64,000 bases of DNA. Origin: Pseudomonadota bacterium (GTDB lineage: Bacteria > Pseudomonadota > Gammaproteobacteria > Burkholderiales > Rhodocyclaceae). Made by a program: the position numbers and the translations under genes. Numbering within the stretch: position 1 is the stretch's first letter; the number at the start of each line of letters is the position of its first letter. The notes beneath the pieces are model-generated. The model was not told the origin of the DNA. It ran no database searches and saw only the letters and a list, made by a program, of their open reading frames with translations. The stretch covers positions 62,001 through 126,000 of the forward strand of contig JAFEDH010000025.1 in assembly GCA_018241695.1 (NCBI GenBank), read 5' to 3'. Below, in pieces: positions 8,971 through 19,429 of the stretch.

Positions 8971-9882
8971 TTATTTTCCCTGCGCAGACACCAGCCGGCG
9001 GGGAATCAGCCAGCCGTCATCGGATAATCGCCCCAATCCCAGGAAAGTGCCTTCCGGTCCGTACAGACGCCATGCTTCTCCGGCCCTGCTGTTCCAGCGA
9101 ATCCCCTGTCCATGGCTGACACGGGAAAATTCGACACTATTGAGACGTGCCTCCGGTAAAGTACAAAGCAGACTGTCGACGGGAGCCAGGCATCTGTCAC
9201 GGCCTGTCAAATCCAGTGCTTCAAGCATGTCTAAAGCAACCGCTTCCGTAAGTTTAAAGGCTCCGATCCGGGTACGTCGCAGAGCTGTCAGATGGGCGCC
9301 GCAACCCAGGCGCTCACCCAGATCGACGGCCAGTGTGCGAATGTATGTACCCTTGCTGCAGTCCACATCCAGAATCACCCGGTCGTCCGTGAAATCCAGC
9401 AAATCCAACCCGTAAATGGTTATTCTGCGCGCTTCACGCTCCAGTTCGATCCCTGCTCTCGCATATTCGTAAAGTGGCCTGCCATTCCGCTTGAGGGCCG
9501 AATACATGGGAGGGATCTGGTCAATTTCACCCCGGAAACATTGCATCGCTTCCAGCAACTGATCCCTCGCCACTTCTACGGGGCGAATTTTCAGGACCTG
9601 CCCCTCGGCATCGCCTGTATCTGTGGTGACCCCCAGTCGCAACTCGGCTCGATAAGTCTTGTCGGCACCCAGAAGTTCACCGGCAAATTTGGTTGCATCA
9701 CCGAAGCATAAAGGCAACAAGCCGGTAGCCAGCGGGTCGAGCGTACCGGTATGGCCGGCTTTTTCCGCGTTGAACAACCAGCGGACCTTTTGCAAGGCCG
9801 CATTTGAAGTGAGGCCCCGGGGCTTGTCCAATAGCAATACCCCATCCACCGGACGGCGTGGTGCACGTCTTGGCTTGCTCAC
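8971..9882 (-). CDS. truB: tRNA pseudouridine(55) synthase TruB
   Basis: Makes pseudouridine 55 in the T-loop of most tRNAs and also helps tRNA folding. The protein has 303 residues. The catalytic aspartate is D49 in the motif GTLDPLATG; LDKPRG and the KTY segment of the family are also present. The start overlaps the rbfA stop by 4 bases, so the two are translationally coupled. It is the last gene of the rimP operon before the separate rpsO promoter. Confidence 0.96.
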   Translation of the reverse strand: MSKPRRAPRRPVDGVLLLDKPRGLTSNAALQKVRWLFNAEKAGHTGTLDPLATGLLPLCFGDATKFAGELLGADKTYRAELRLGVTTDTGDAEGQVLKIRPVEVARDQLLEAMQCFRGEIDQIPPMYSALKRNGRPLYEYARAGIELEREARRITIYGLDLLDFTDDRVILDVDCSKGTYIRTLAVDLGERLGCGAHLTALRRTRIGAFKLTEAVALDMLEALDLTGRDRCLAPVDSLLCTLPEARLNSVEFSRVSHGQGIRWNSRAGEAWRLYGPEGTFLGLGRLSDDGWLIPRRLVSAQGK

Positions 9883-10271
9883 TTCAGCGGTTCGTCCGGT
9901 TTTTCAGACTTGGGAGGCTGTACGGCGGCATCAATCAGTTTTGAAAGTTCGGTACCCCGCTCGACAGAGATATCGTAGACAAAATGCAATTCCGGGGTAT
10001 GGTGAAGACGGATGCGCCGCCCCAGTTCACGCCGAAGGAAGCCTGCCCCGCGTCTGAGTCCTTCCTCGATTTCGGAACGATAGGCGGAATCGGCCAAAGA
10101 TGTATAAAACACCTTGGCATGCGTGTAGTCGGGAGTGATTTCCACCGCGGTCAGGGATACCAGCCGGATGCGGGGGTCCTTCAATTCCAGCCGGAGCAAA
10201 TCCGCCAGTTCGCGGCGGATCTGCTCGGCTACCCGGTCAGCACGGGAAAATCCTTTCTGGTGATGAGCCAT
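9879..10271 (-). CDS. rbfA: 30S ribosome-binding factor RbfA
   Basis: A small KH-fold protein needed for late 16S rRNA processing and 30S maturation, important in the cold. It has 130 residues with the family features RVAEQIRREL and DPRI near the N-terminus and the HTPELHFVYD segment near the end. It lies 6 bases after infB and overlaps truB by 4, the conserved infB-rbfA-truB order. Confidence 0.96.
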   Translation of the reverse strand: MAHHQKGFSRADRVAEQIRRELADLLRLELKDPRIRLVSLTAVEITPDYTHAKVFYTSLADSAYRSEIEEGLRRGAGFLRRELGRRIRLHHTPELHFVYDISVERGTELSKLIDAAVQPPKSEKPDEPLK

Positions 10272-10277
10272 CGATGC

Positions 10278-13094
10278 TCACAGATTCCGTGCGATTTCCT
10301 GGATTTCAAAAACCTCGAGTTGATCGCCTTCCTGGATATCGTTGAAGTTTTTTAGGGAAAGGCCACATTCATACCCTTCCTTGACTTCCTTGGCATCATC
10401 CTTGAAGCGCTTGAGGGAATCCAGCTCTCCGGTGAAGACGACCACGTTATCCCGAAGCAGCCGTATCGAAGCACTGCGCTTCACGGAGCCGGAAAGCACC
10501 ATGCAGCCAGCCACCGCACCCACCTTGGGAACACGGAAAATCTGCCGGATCTCGACCATGCCGATCACATTCTCGCGACGTTCCGGAGCCAGCATTCCGG
10601 AAAGCGCCGACTTCACATCATCGACGGCATCGTAAATGATATTGTAATAACGGATATCGACACTGAATGCCTCCGCCACCTTGCGTGCGCCAGCATCGGC
10701 ACGGGTGTTGAATCCGATGACGACAGCCTTTGAAGCAGAAGCAAGATGCACATCGGATTCACTGATGGCGCCTACGGCAGCATGTATGACGTTGACCTTG
10801 ACTTCATCCGTGGAAAGCTTCTGCAGTGCGTGCACCAGCGCTTCCTGAGAACCCTGTACGTCGGCCTTGACGATCAGAGGCAATGTTTTCACCTCGCTCT
10901 CGCTCATCTGTTCGAACATGGATTCGAGCTTTGCGGCCTGCTGCTTGGCCAGGCGCACATCACGGAACTTGCCCTGACGGAACAAGGCAATTTCCCGTGC
11001 CTTGCGCTCATCGGCCAAAGACAGGGTTTCATCCCCTGCCCCCGGCACATCGGAAAGCCCCTGAATCTCAACAGGGATCGAAGGACCTGCAGACTTGACG
11101 GGGCGACCGTTCTCATCGAGCATGGCGCGGATACGCCCGTACACCTGACCGGCAAGCAATACATCCCCCTGATGCAGGGTGCCGGACTGAATCAGAACCG
11201 TCGCAACCGGACCCTTGCCCCTGTCGAGACGGGCCTCGATCACCAGGCCCTTTGCGGGGGCGTTCCTGGGCGCCTTGAGTTCCAGCACCTCGGCCTGCAA
11301 CAGGACATTTTCGAGCAGATCATCAATACCAGCGCCGGTTTTCGCGGAAACCGACACGAAAGGCGAGTCACCGCCGTACTCTTCGGGAACCACGCCCTCT
11401 GCCACTAGTTCCTGCTTGACGCGTTCTGGGTTTGCTTCCGGCTTGTCAATCTTGTTGACGGCAACAACCAGCGGGACATTGGCAGCCTTGGCGTGGTGAA
11501 TCGCCTCTTTGGTCTGGGGCATCACACCATCATCGGCAGCAACCACCAGAATCACCAGATCGGTCGCCTTGGCACCGCGTGCGCGCATGGCGGTAAAAGC
11601 CTCGTGGCCCGGTGTGTCCAGGAAGGTAATCACACCACGACCAGTTTCCACATGATAGGCACCGATATGCTGGGTAATGCCGCCCGCTTCACCGGCTGCA
11701 ACCTTGGCCCGACGGATATAGTCAAGCAGGGAGGTCTTGCCATGATCCACGTGCCCCATGACGGTAACCACCGGAGGACGAGGCTCAAGCGCAACATCCT
11801 TGTGATCGTCCATGGCTTCATCGAGAAATGCATCGGGATCATCCAGCTTCGCGGCGAATGCCTTGTGGCCCATTTCTTCCACCACAATCATGGCGGTCTC
11901 CTGGTCCAGCTGCTGGTTGATAGTGACCATCATGCCCATCTTCATCAGGACCTTGATCACTTCCGTTGCCTTGACTGCCATTTTGTGTGCCAGATCGGCA
12001 ACACTGATGGTTTCCGGAACATGTACTTCACGCACCACAGCTTCCACAGGCTGCTGTGACTGCGCTTCTTCGTGGCCATGACGGGCACCAGAACGACCAT
12101 GGCGTGCACCGCTACGCCAGCCACCAGTCCCTCCCCCCGTATCACCGCGGGTTTTGATGCCGCGTTTCTTCGCGGCATCGTCTTTCCAATTGCTCCCGGC
12201 GGGCTTCTTGGCGTCAGATTTTTTCTCGGCATCCGGACGACCGGCGGGTTTATGCAGCGTACCGGAGACGTCAGCTGCCGGGCCCTTCACGGTTTTGGCC
12301 GATTCCTCCAAAGCCTTTCTGGCCAGTTCCGCCTGCTGCTGAGCCAGACGACGTTCGGCATCCTCGCGGGCACGCGCCTCTCGCGCCTGTTTTTCCTTGA
12401 TCTCTGCCGCCTGGATTGCCGACAACGCAGCCTGACGCTTGGCCTCGGCTTCACGCAAGGCAACCTGTTCCGGACTGATCACCGAACGGCGGATTGCCTT
12501 GACAGTGGAGGCCGGGATCACGGCTGGCTCCGGAGTCTTCTTCTTTGCCTTCGCCTGTTCCGGCTCAGGCACCGACTCCACTACCGGAGCCGGCGGTTCC
12601 ACTATCACCGGTACAGGCTCTGCCATGGTCTCGGAAGTGGCCACCGGCTCAGAAATGGCCACAGGCGCGACCGGAGAAGGAGCTTCCGGCACAATGGGCT
12701 CCACCGGAGGTGGCGCGTCGATTGATTGCGTAGCTGAATCTGTAGCTGCAGCCACAGATTCAGCCAAAACCGCTATCGGCACTGGCGTTTCGGCAACATC
12801 GCGTTTTACCAGCACACGTTTTTTTCGTACCTCCACCTGAATGGTACGTGCCTTCCCGGTGGAGTCTGCCGCCTTGATCTCGGAGGTCTGTTTTCGAGTA
12901 AGGGTTATCTTGGCCTTGGCTGCAGTATCACCATGGGCCTTTCGCAGGTAATCGAGCAGACGGGTCTTATCCTGTTCGGTCAGAAGATCCCCGGTGGCCT
13001 GCTTCGCCACACCTGCTTTACCCAACTGTTCCAGAAGGGCTGATGCAGGCATTTTCAGCTCGTTTGCAAATTGGGCAACGCTCATCTGTGCCAT
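10278..13094 (-). CDS. infB: Translation initiation factor IF-2
   Basis: GTPase that brings fMet-tRNA to the 30S subunit and promotes subunit joining. It has 938 residues. The N-terminal IF2-N domain (about 1-60) is followed by a long Ala/Pro/Val/Glu-rich linker (about 100-300) and a short Gly/Arg/His tract in which RSGARHG is repeated. The G domain begins with GHVDHGKT near residue 446, with DTPGHEAF and NKID following, and the C-terminal domains are complete. It starts 12 bases after nusA. The linker coding region contains an 11-bp inverted repeat at 12733-12764. Confidence 0.97.
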   Translation of the reverse strand: MAQMSVAQFANELKMPASALLEQLGKAGVAKQATGDLLTEQDKTRLLDYLRKAHGDTAAKAKITLTRKQTSEIKAADSTGKARTIQVEVRKKRVLVKRDVAETPVPIAVLAESVAAATDSATQSIDAPPPVEPIVPEAPSPVAPVAISEPVATSETMAEPVPVIVEPPAPVVESVPEPEQAKAKKKTPEPAVIPASTVKAIRRSVISPEQVALREAEAKRQAALSAIQAAEIKEKQAREARAREDAERRLAQQQAELARKALEESAKTVKGPAADVSGTLHKPAGRPDAEKKSDAKKPAGSNWKDDAAKKRGIKTRGDTGGGTGGWRSGARHGRSGARHGHEEAQSQQPVEAVVREVHVPETISVADLAHKMAVKATEVIKVLMKMGMMVTINQQLDQETAMIVVEEMGHKAFAAKLDDPDAFLDEAMDDHKDVALEPRPPVVTVMGHVDHGKTSLLDYIRRAKVAAGEAGGITQHIGAYHVETGRGVITFLDTPGHEAFTAMRARGAKATDLVILVVAADDGVMPQTKEAIHHAKAANVPLVVAVNKIDKPEANPERVKQELVAEGVVPEEYGGDSPFVSVSAKTGAGIDDLLENVLLQAEVLELKAPRNAPAKGLVIEARLDRGKGPVATVLIQSGTLHQGDVLLAGQVYGRIRAMLDENGRPVKSAGPSIPVEIQGLSDVPGAGDETLSLADERKAREIALFRQGKFRDVRLAKQQAAKLESMFEQMSESEVKTLPLIVKADVQGSQEALVHALQKLSTDEVKVNVIHAAVGAISESDVHLASASKAVVIGFNTRADAGARKVAEAFSVDIRYYNIIYDAVDDVKSALSGMLAPERRENVIGMVEIRQIFRVPKVGAVAGCMVLSGSVKRSASIRLLRDNVVVFTGELDSLKRFKDDAKEVKEGYECGLSLKNFNDIQEGDQLEVFEIQEIARNL

Positions 13095-13106
13095 TTGATC
13101 GTCCCC

Positions 13107-14588
13107 TTATTCTTCATCCGCAAACCAGTGGGCGCGGGCATTCGTGATGATTTGTCTGGCTCGATCTGCTTCGATTCCGGTCATGTCGATGAGCTCGTCC
13201 CCTGCCAGATCGCCAAGGTCGTCACGGGTTTTGATACCGTTCCGGGCCAGTTTTGCCGCCAGCGACTTATCCATGCCTTCGAGGTGGATCATTTCCTCCT
13301 CCACACCTTCGAGCTGCTCCTCGTCAACAATGGCTTCTGTCAGCAGCACATTGCGAGCGCGCTCACGCAGCTCGTTGATCGTCGCCTCATCGAAAGCTTC
13401 AATTTCCAGCATTTCCGCCAGCGGTACATAGGCCACTTCTTCCAGTGTCGAAAACCCTTCCTGAATCAGGATGTCAGCAACTTCCTCATCCACATCCAGC
13501 TTTTCCATGAACAAAACCCGAATCGTCTGGCTTTCGGTCTGTTGCTTTTCCTGAGATTCTTCTTCGGTCATCAGGTTGATCGCCCACCCGGCCAACTCCG
13601 AAGCAAGGCGAACATTCTGGCCACCGCGACCAATGGCGATGGCAAGGTTGTCCTCGCTGACCACCACATCCATGGCATGCCGTTCCTCATCGACCATGAT
13701 CGACATCACGTCGGCCGGGGCAAGGGCGCCAATCACGAACTGGGCGGGGTCCGCAGACCACAGCACGATATCCACGCGCTCGCCTGAAAGCTCGTTGGTT
13801 ACGGCGGTCACACGGGAACCACGCATGCCGACACAGGTACCAATGGGATCGACCCGTGGATCATTGGATTTGACGGCAATCTTGGCGCGGATACCGGCAT
13901 CTCTGGCGGCAGACTTGATCTCCAGCAGCCCCTCTTCGATTTCGGGAACCTCGAGCTCAAACAGTTTCATGATGAATTCGGGGGCCGTACGGGACAGGAT
14001 CAGCTGTGGGCCACGAGCCTGACGATCAATCTTCATCAGCCATGCGCGGACACGGTCACCCGGACGCAGATTCTCCTTCGGGATCATCTGGTCGCGCGGC
14101 AGGACGGCTTCGATACGACCGGCCTCGACGATGGCATTACCGCGCTCCATGCGCTTGACCGTGCCCGTGACCAGAAACTCCTTCCGTTCCAGGAAGTCGT
14201 TCAGCATCTGCTCGCGTTCGGCATCACGAATTTTCTGCAATATCACCTGCTTTGCGGCCTGGGCGCCGATACGACCGAAATCGATAGGCTCGAGCTGCTC
14301 CTCGATGAAATCGCCCACATTGATATCGGGGAGCTGTTCACGGGCTTCCACGAGGCCAATCTGCTGCTCGTAGTTGTCCATGTCTTCCTCGTTCAATACC
14401 GCCCAGCGGCGGAATGCTTCGTGCTCACCCGAGGACCGGTCGATTTCTACACGCACGTCGGCATCGTCGTGGATACGCTTCTTGGTAGCGGAGGCCAGTG
14501 CCTGCTCAAGGGCAGAAAACACGATTTCCTTCTCGACATTCTTTTCCCGCGCCAGGGCATCTACCAGCAACAGCAATTCGCGGCTCAT
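13107..14588 (-). CDS. nusA: Transcription termination/antitermination protein NusA
   Basis: Binds RNA polymerase and nascent RNA, increases pausing and hairpin-dependent termination, and takes part in antitermination. It has 493 residues: an N-terminal polymerase-binding domain, an S1 domain, two KH domains (with GMRGSRV and [11 protein letters not shown] motifs), and two C-terminal acidic repeats typical of proteobacterial NusA. It lies between rimP and infB. A terminator-like hairpin lies in the leader of this operon, so NusA could influence its own expression; that link is inference. Confidence 0.97.
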   Translation of the reverse strand: MSRELLLLVDALAREKNVEKEIVFSALEQALASATKKRIHDDADVRVEIDRSSGEHEAFRRWAVLNEEDMDNYEQQIGLVEAREQLPDINVGDFIEEQLEPIDFGRIGAQAAKQVILQKIRDAEREQMLNDFLERKEFLVTGTVKRMERGNAIVEAGRIEAVLPRDQMIPKENLRPGDRVRAWLMKIDRQARGPQLILSRTAPEFIMKLFELEVPEIEEGLLEIKSAARDAGIRAKIAVKSNDPRVDPIGTCVGMRGSRVTAVTNELSGERVDIVLWSADPAQFVIGALAPADVMSIMVDEERHAMDVVVSEDNLAIAIGRGGQNVRLASELAGWAINLMTEEESQEKQQTESQTIRVLFMEKLDVDEEVADILIQEGFSTLEEVAYVPLAEMLEIEAFDEATINELRERARNVLLTEAIVDEEQLEGVEEEMIHLEGMDKSLAAKLARNGIKTRDDLGDLAGDELIDMTGIEADRARQIITNARAHWFADEE

Positions 14589-14612
14589 TCAATCTTCTCC
14601 CACGATCCAGAT

Positions 14613-15041
14613 TCAGAATTTCGGCACTAGCCGGGCTTTTTCAATATTGTCGAATGCCAGCACCCGCTCGCCTTCGGTTGTTTGCAACATCACCTGGCCC
14701 TCACTCACACCGCCGATGATCCCGTTGAAATTACGCTGATTGCCCAAGGGCACCCGGAGCTTGACCTGGACTTCCTGTCCGGCGAAACGCTCGAAATCGG
14801 CAAGCTTCTTGACGGGGCGATCAAGGCCGGGGGACGACACCTCCAGCCGGTCATAATCCACGTTCTCGACCGAGAACAAACGGGTCAGATGATTGCTGAC
14901 AGCAGCACAGTCATCCACGGAAATGCCATCGGCCTTGTCGATGAAAACGCGCAACAAGCGCCCTCGAGGGCTGGTCTCGAAATCCACAAGTTCATAACCC
15001 AGGCCGGTAACCGCCTGCTCGATCAGATCAACGACATTCAT
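14613..15041 (-). CDS. rimP: Ribosome maturation factor RimP
   Basis: Needed for maturation of the 30S subunit. The 142-residue protein has the family signatures LGYELVDFE near the N-terminus, RVFIDKADGISVDDC in the middle, and VSSPGLDRP. The chosen ATG begins NVVDLIEQ; an in-frame start 13 codons upstream would place the leader hairpin inside the coding region and is rejected. The GGAG directly against the ATG is closer than normal. It is the first gene of the rimP-nusA-infB-rbfA-truB operon. Confidence 0.95.
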   Translation of the reverse strand: MNVVDLIEQAVTGLGYELVDFETSPRGRLLRVFIDKADGISVDDCAAVSNHLTRLFSVENVDYDRLEVSSPGLDRPVKKLADFERFAGQEVQVKLRVPLGNQRNFNGIIGGVSEGQVMLQTTEGERVLAFDNIEKARLVPKF

Positions 15042-15057
15042 CTCCGCCGCCACAAAT

Positions 15058-15085
15058 AAAAAATGGGCGAAAACGCCCATTTTTT
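15058..15085 (-). terminator. Terminator-like attenuator in the rimP-nusA-infB leader
   Basis: On the minus strand, A6-U-GGGCG-type arms form a 12-bp perfect stem with a 4-base loop, and the U run continues past the stem. It lies about 37 bases after the predicted operon transcription start and 17 bases before the rimP start. It can also end rluB transcription from upstream. Confidence 0.75.
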
Positions 15086-15128
15086 CCGCTCGCCCCTGCC
15101 TCAGGGAACAACGCTAAAAAACCTGTCA

Positions 15129-15157
15129 ATTATACGGCTGTGCCTGATCCCGCGCAA
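15129..15157 (-). promoter_or_regulatory. Sigma-70-type promoter of the rimP-nusA-infB operon
   Basis: On the minus strand TTGCGC (15157-15152) and a perfect TATAAT (15134-15129) are 17 bases apart. It lies just after the rluB stop. The predicted start is near 15122, upstream of the leader hairpin. Confidence 0.7.
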
Positions 15158-15165
15158 GCATATGC

Positions 15166-16203
15166 TTATGGATTTTTCGTTTGTTGTTGTGGCCGGAGCG
15201 ATGCGAGCAAAGCCTTCACTTCGGGTTCGGTCAATTCCTTGCACTGTCCCCGCCGTAGTTGCGGAGGCAAGGGCAAAGGCCCATAACGGACCCGCATCAG
15301 GCGGCTCACCGTGACCCCGACCGCATCGAACATACGGCGCACTTCACGGTTGCGTCCCTCGGAAAGGGTCACGTTGTACCATCGGTTGGCACCATCCCCG
15401 CCTGCCTCCTCGATTCGTGAAAATCGGGCAGGACCATCCTCGAGCTCGATGCCGTCATGCAGCTTTTCCAGGGCATCTTCGGAAAGCTCACCCAATATAC
15501 GAACCGCATATTCCCGATCAAGGCCATAGCGGGGATGCATCATCTTGTTGGCCAGATCGCCATTGTTGGTCGCAACCAGGAGGCCACAGGAATTGATGTC
15601 CAGGCGCCCGATGGTAATCCAGCGGCCACCACGAATGCGGGGCAGATGCTCGAAAACACAGGGGCGACCTTCGGGATCATCACGAGAGACGATTTCACCC
15701 TCCGGCTTGTGATAAAGCACGACACGCGGCACCCGGGACATGCCACCAAAACGCAGATTCACCAGTTTGCCATTGACCCGGATCTTGTCCTTGGGGCCGA
15801 TACGCTGGCCGACATGGGCCGGCAGGCCGTTGACGCTGACACGGCCGGCAATGATCCACTCCTCCAGTTCGCGTCGCGAACCATGACCGGCATCCGCCAG
15901 TGCCTTGTGCAGCTTGGGGGAGTCATCGTCCCCTTCGACGCCGCCATCGACAATACTTGGATCAAAAGGGGGAACCCCTGGGCCTTTGCCCCCCCCGCCG
16001 CTGCGTTTGTTGCGCGGCTTGAATTTCCCCTCGGGACGTGCGGGCCGCTGCCCTTCAGATTGCGGGGGGCGTTGTGTCTGGGGCGCAGAAGCGTTCCCCG
16101 GCTCCCGGTTCGGGTTCCCCTCCGGGGAACCCGAGGGATTCCTGGCCTTCTTCCTGGATGGCCGGAACGGTGTGCGCTTCTTGTTGGGGCGGGGTGTCTG
16201 CAA
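15166..16203 (-). CDS. rluB: 23S rRNA pseudouridine(2605) synthase RluB
   Basis: Isomerises U2605-type uridine in 23S rRNA. The protein has 345 residues: a disordered basic N-terminal tail (about 1-90, rich in Pro, Arg, Lys and Gly), an S4 RNA-binding domain (about 95-150), and a RsuA-family catalytic domain with the active aspartate in [11 protein letters not shown] (near residue 201). The only workable start is a TTG at 16203, 149 bases inside the end of scpB in another frame, with AAGG about 9 bases before it. The tail is therefore encoded over the scpB C-terminus. It is the last gene of the trpS-scpA-scpB-rluB run. Confidence 0.92.
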   Translation of the reverse strand: MQTPRPNKKRTPFRPSRKKARNPSGSPEGNPNREPGNASAPQTQRPPQSEGQRPARPEGKFKPRNKRSGGGGKGPGVPPFDPSIVDGGVEGDDDSPKLHKALADAGHGSRRELEEWIIAGRVSVNGLPAHVGQRIGPKDKIRVNGKLVNLRFGGMSRVPRVVLYHKPEGEIVSRDDPEGRPCVFEHLPRIRGGRWITIGRLDINSCGLLVATNNGDLANKMMHPRYGLDREYAVRILGELSEDALEKLHDGIELEDGPARFSRIEEAGGDGANRWYNVTLSEGRNREVRRMFDAVGVTVSRLMRVRYGPLPLPPQLRRGQCKELTEPEVKALLASLRPQQQTKNP

Positions 16204-16741
16204 GATCCATCACCTTTTCGATTTCAGTCAGTGGCGGCAGCTCGGACAGGCTGCGTAATCCAATGTCGTCGAGAAATTTTCGCGTCGTTGCGTACAGGGC
16301 CGGGCGACCGGGTGCGTCACGATGGCCGACGGTATCCACCCAGCCCCGGCCTTCAAGCACCTTGAGAATGTTGGCGGACACTGCAACTCCACGAATCTCC
16401 TCGATGTCCCCCCGGGTCACCGGCTGACGATACGCAATGACGGCCAGGGTTTCCATCACCGCACGTGAATACCTGGGCGGTTTTTCATTCTTCAACCGGT
16501 CAAGATAGGACTGATACTCGGGCCGGGTCTGGAAACGCCAGCCTCCGGCCAGCTGCACCAGATCGATTCCCCGATCGGTCCAATCCCGGCGCAAATCATC
16601 CAGCAGGGTGCGCCAGGTATCATCATCGAACTGCTCGTCAAACAAACGCTTGAGATCAGCCAGTGGCACAGGGTCAACAGCCACCAGAAGTACGGTTTCA
16701 AGCACCCGCTTGTAATCTTCAGGCCTGTAGAGCTGGAGCAT
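16055..16741 (-). CDS. scpB: Segregation and condensation protein ScpB
   Basis: Kleisin-associated winged-helix subunit of the Smc-ScpA-ScpB condensin. The 228-residue protein has the two winged-helix regions, including the conserved [20 protein letters not shown] and GRPALYATT. Beyond about residue 180 it has an acidic, Pro/Glu-rich tail not needed by the family, and that tail overlaps the rluB start. Its start overlaps scpA by 23 bases, so translation is probably coupled. Confidence 0.95.
   Translation of the reverse strand: MLQLYRPEDYKRVLETVLLVAVDPVPLADLKRLFDEQFDDDTWRTLLDDLRRDWTDRGIDLVQLAGGWRFQTRPEYQSYLDRLKNEKPPRYSRAVMETLAVIAYRQPVTRGDIEEIRGVAVSANILKVLEGRGWVDTVGHRDAPGRPALYATTRKFLDDIGLRSLSELPPLTEIEKVMDLADTPPQQEAHTVPAIQEEGQESLGFPGGEPEPGAGERFCAPDTTPPAI
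16111..16133 (-). repeat. 10-bp perfect inverted repeat in the scpB/rluB overlap
   Basis: CGGGTTCCCC and its complement are separated by 3 bases, and the stem can extend by one more pair. It lies in the stretch read in two frames, about 70-90 bases after the rluB TTG on the mRNA. It is a strong hairpin without a U run, so not a terminator. Confidence 0.6.
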
Positions 16742-17552
16742 TAGCGATTCTCACATAGATCGGCGCCAGGGCCTCGGCCTGGGTGATTTCCACAAGGCTC
16801 TCCCGTGCCAGTTCCAGTATCGCGAGAAAACCCACGACCAGTGCTTGCGCAGTCGTTGCCATCTCGAACAAATCCTCAAAAACCACAAAGCTCCGTCCCT
16901 GGAGACGACGCAACATGTCTGTCATGAATTCACGCACCGACAGTTCCTCGCGCTTGATCTTGTGGTGCTGATTCACTCTGGCTTGCCGCATGAGGCCCAA
17001 CCAGGCCAGTTGCAAGTCATGGAGACTGACATCAGGCTGGCGCTCCGCCACCTTGTCGGCGATCCATACCGTGATCCACTCAAAATCACGCCCGCTTTGC
17101 GGCAGGGCATCAATCCTTGATGCCGCCAGCTTCATCTGTTCATATTCCAGCAGGCGACGCACCAGCTCGGCCCGGGGATCCTCGGGTTCCCCCACCTCGG
17201 CATTGGGTGGCCGGGGCAGGAGGATACGCGATTTGATTTCGATCAGCATGGCTGCCATCAACAGATACTCCGCAGCCAGTTCAAGATTCCGCTTGCGCAT
17301 CGCCTCGACATAATCCAGATATTGCCGTGTCAGAGGCGCCAACGGGATATCGAGGATATTGATATTCGCTTTTCGAATCAAGTACAAAAGCAAATCCAGC
17401 GGGCCTTCGAATGACTCCAGGATGACTTCCAGCGCATCGGGAGGAATATAGAGGTCACGCGGCAGCTCTGCCAGAAGCTCGCCATACACTCTGGGACCGT
17501 GAGGTACTGGTATTTCCAGCACATCACTCCCGGCAGGCGCCAGTTCGGTCAT
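16719..17552 (-). CDS. scpA: Segregation and condensation protein ScpA
   Basis: Kleisin subunit that bridges the Smc heads in bacterial condensin. It has 277 residues, including the signature [23 protein letters not shown] region and the [15 protein letters not shown] segment of ScpA. It overlaps the trpS stop by 4 bases and scpB by 23, so trpS-scpA-scpB is a tightly coupled unit. The order is common in betaproteobacteria. Confidence 0.95.
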   Translation of the reverse strand: MTELAPAGSDVLEIPVPHGPRVYGELLAELPRDLYIPPDALEVILESFEGPLDLLLYLIRKANINILDIPLAPLTRQYLDYVEAMRKRNLELAAEYLLMAAMLIEIKSRILLPRPPNAEVGEPEDPRAELVRRLLEYEQMKLAASRIDALPQSGRDFEWITVWIADKVAERQPDVSLHDLQLAWLGLMRQARVNQHHKIKREELSVREFMTDMLRRLQGRSFVVFEDLFEMATTAQALVVGFLAILELARESLVEITQAEALAPIYVRIANAPALQA

Positions 17553-18751
17553 GTGTAATCGAGGCCCATGGCCTCGCGCACATCGCGCATGGTTTCCTGA
17601 GCCAGCTTGCGGGCTTTTTCACATCCGTCCGCAATGATGTTTTTCACCAGTTGCGGATCTTCTTCATACATCCGGGCGCGTTCGCGCATCGGCTCCTGTT
17701 CCTTGAGTACCGCGTCGATGACCGGCTGCTTGCATTCGATACAACCAATCCCAGCACTACGGCAACCCTTCTGCACCCATTGCTTCACATCTTCGCCGGA
17801 ATACACGAGGTGGAATTGCCACACCGGGCACTTTTCCGGCTCCCCCGGATCCGTACGGCGCACACGCTGCGGATCGGTCTGCATGGTGCGAATCTTCTTG
17901 CGGATGGATTCCTCGTCTTCACGCAAGGCGATGGTATTGCCATAGGATTTTGACATTTTCTGTCCATCCAGCCCTGGCATGCGGGAGGATTCCGTCAGCA
18001 GCGCGTCGGGCTCCACAAGGATCATCTTGCCGCCCCCTTCGAGATAGCCAAAGAGTCGCTCCCGATCGCCGATGGAAAGATTCTGTGTTTCATTAAGCAG
18101 AACGTGGGCCTGCTCCAATGCCGTTTCCTCGCCTTTTTCCTGGTAGCGATTGCGTAATTCCTCGTACAGCCTGGCCCGCTTGGAGCCCAGCTTTTTCACG
18201 GCCTCCCGTGCCTTGTCCTCGAATCCGGGCTCCTTGCCGTACAGGTGGTTGAAGCGTCGCGCCAGTTCCCGTGTGAATTCCACATGAGGCAGCTGATCAT
18301 CACCCACAGGCACCTTGTCGGCCCGGTAGATCAGAATATCGGCGCTCATCAACAGGGGATAGCCAAGGAAGCCATAAGTGGACAGATCCTTATGTGACAG
18401 CTTTTCCTGCTGGTCCTTGTACGTCGGCACCCGTTCCAGCCAGCCCAACGGAGTACTCATCGAAAGCAGCAGATGCAGTTCTGCATGCTCGGGCACCTTG
18501 GACTGGATGAACAGGGTGGCGAGCGAGGGATCGACGCCTGCCGCCAGCCAGTCGATGATCAATCCCTGGGTACTTTCGGCAATGGTTTCGGGTTCGTCGT
18601 AGGCAGTGGTGAGGGCATGCCAGTCGGCAACGAAAAACAGGCAGGGATACTCGTGCTGGAGCTTGATCCAGTTCTTGAGGACACCGTGGTAATGACCCAG
18701 GTGGAGCCGGCCGGTGGGGCGCATGCCGGAGAGAACTTTTTCCGCGTACAT
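17549..18751 (-). CDS. trpS: Tryptophan-tRNA ligase, longer form with four-cysteine motif
   Basis: Charges tRNA-Trp. The 400-residue protein is longer than the usual 330-residue bacterial enzyme. The class I signatures are HLGH (17-20) and KMSKS (near 262). An insert in the C-terminal part carries four cysteines spaced C-x21-C-x6-C-x2-C (about residues 309-341). Thermotoga TrpRS binds a [4Fe-4S] cluster through C-x22-C-x6-C-x2-C, so a cluster here is a fair inference, not a proof. It starts one base after the site-2 protease gene stop and overlaps scpA by 4 bases. Confidence 0.96.
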   Translation of the reverse strand: MYAEKVLSGMRPTGRLHLGHYHGVLKNWIKLQHEYPCLFFVADWHALTTAYDEPETIAESTQGLIIDWLAAGVDPSLATLFIQSKVPEHAELHLLLSMSTPLGWLERVPTYKDQQEKLSHKDLSTYGFLGYPLLMSADILIYRADKVPVGDDQLPHVEFTRELARRFNHLYGKEPGFEDKAREAVKKLGSKRARLYEELRNRYQEKGEETALEQAHVLLNETQNLSIGDRERLFGYLEGGGKMILVEPDALLTESSRMPGLDGQKMSKSYGNTIALREDEESIRKKIRTMQTDPQRVRRTDPGEPEKCPVWQFHLVYSGEDVKQWVQKGCRSAGIGCIECKQPVIDAVLKEQEPMRERARMYEEDPQLVKNIIADGCEKARKLAQETMRDVREAMGLDYT

Positions 18752-18752
18752 A

Positions 18753-19400
18753 TCAGATACCGAAGAGCGTCGAGATCAGGGACAGGAAGAGCCGCAAGGG
18801 TGGCAGCATCAACATATCCAGCAGATGGGTAAACAGCAGAATCAGCAGGATGACCATGCCGTAGCGTTCCAGCTGGGCAAACTTCCAGGCCGCCCGTGGT
18901 GGCAGCAAACTTACCATGATGCGACCACCATCCAGAGGCGGCAGCGGCAGCAGGTTGAGCACCATCAATACCGCATTGATACGGATACCCACCATGGCCA
19001 TCGATTGCAGGGCATCACTGAACACAAAATCCGGCGCGCCCATTGCTCCACGGAGAACCATGGCCCATGCCATGGCCATGATGCAATTGACCGCCGGACC
19101 GGCAGCGGCGACCCAGAGCATGTCCTGCTTGGGCTGGCGCAAACGACCGAAGTTCACCGGCACCGGCTTCGCCCAGCCGAACAGAAAACCGCCGCCGGAG
19201 AAAAGCAGAATCAGCGCCGGTACCAGAATCGTCCCAAGGGGATCGATATGGCGCAATGGGTTAAGGCTGATCCGCCCCATCTGCCAGGCCGTGTTGTCAC
19301 CGAAATGACGTGCCGCATAGCCATGCGCCGCCTCATGCAGCGTGATGGCGAACAGGATCGGGATGGCCGCAATCGCCAGCGTCTGAACGAGATTTTCCAT
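18753..19400 (-). CDS. Site-2 protease family zinc metalloprotease
   Basis: An intramembrane zinc metalloprotease of the M50 rhomboid-unrelated site-2 class, 215 residues with about six membrane segments. The zinc motif HEAAH (22-26) and the third ligand region LDGGRI (near 157) are both intact, so it should be active. It lacks PDZ or CBS domains, the minimal form often found upstream of trpS-scpA-scpB in proteobacteria. The substrate is unknown. Confidence 0.9.
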   Translation of the reverse strand: MENLVQTLAIAAIPILFAITLHEAAHGYAARHFGDNTAWQMGRISLNPLRHIDPLGTILVPALILLFSGGGFLFGWAKPVPVNFGRLRQPKQDMLWVAAAGPAVNCIMAMAWAMVLRGAMGAPDFVFSDALQSMAMVGIRINAVLMVLNLLPLPPLDGGRIMVSLLPPRAAWKFAQLERYGMVILLILLFTHLLDMLMLPPLRLFLSLISTLFGI

Positions 19401-19429
19401 GGGAAGACGCGGATTCTAGCAGAGGGGCA

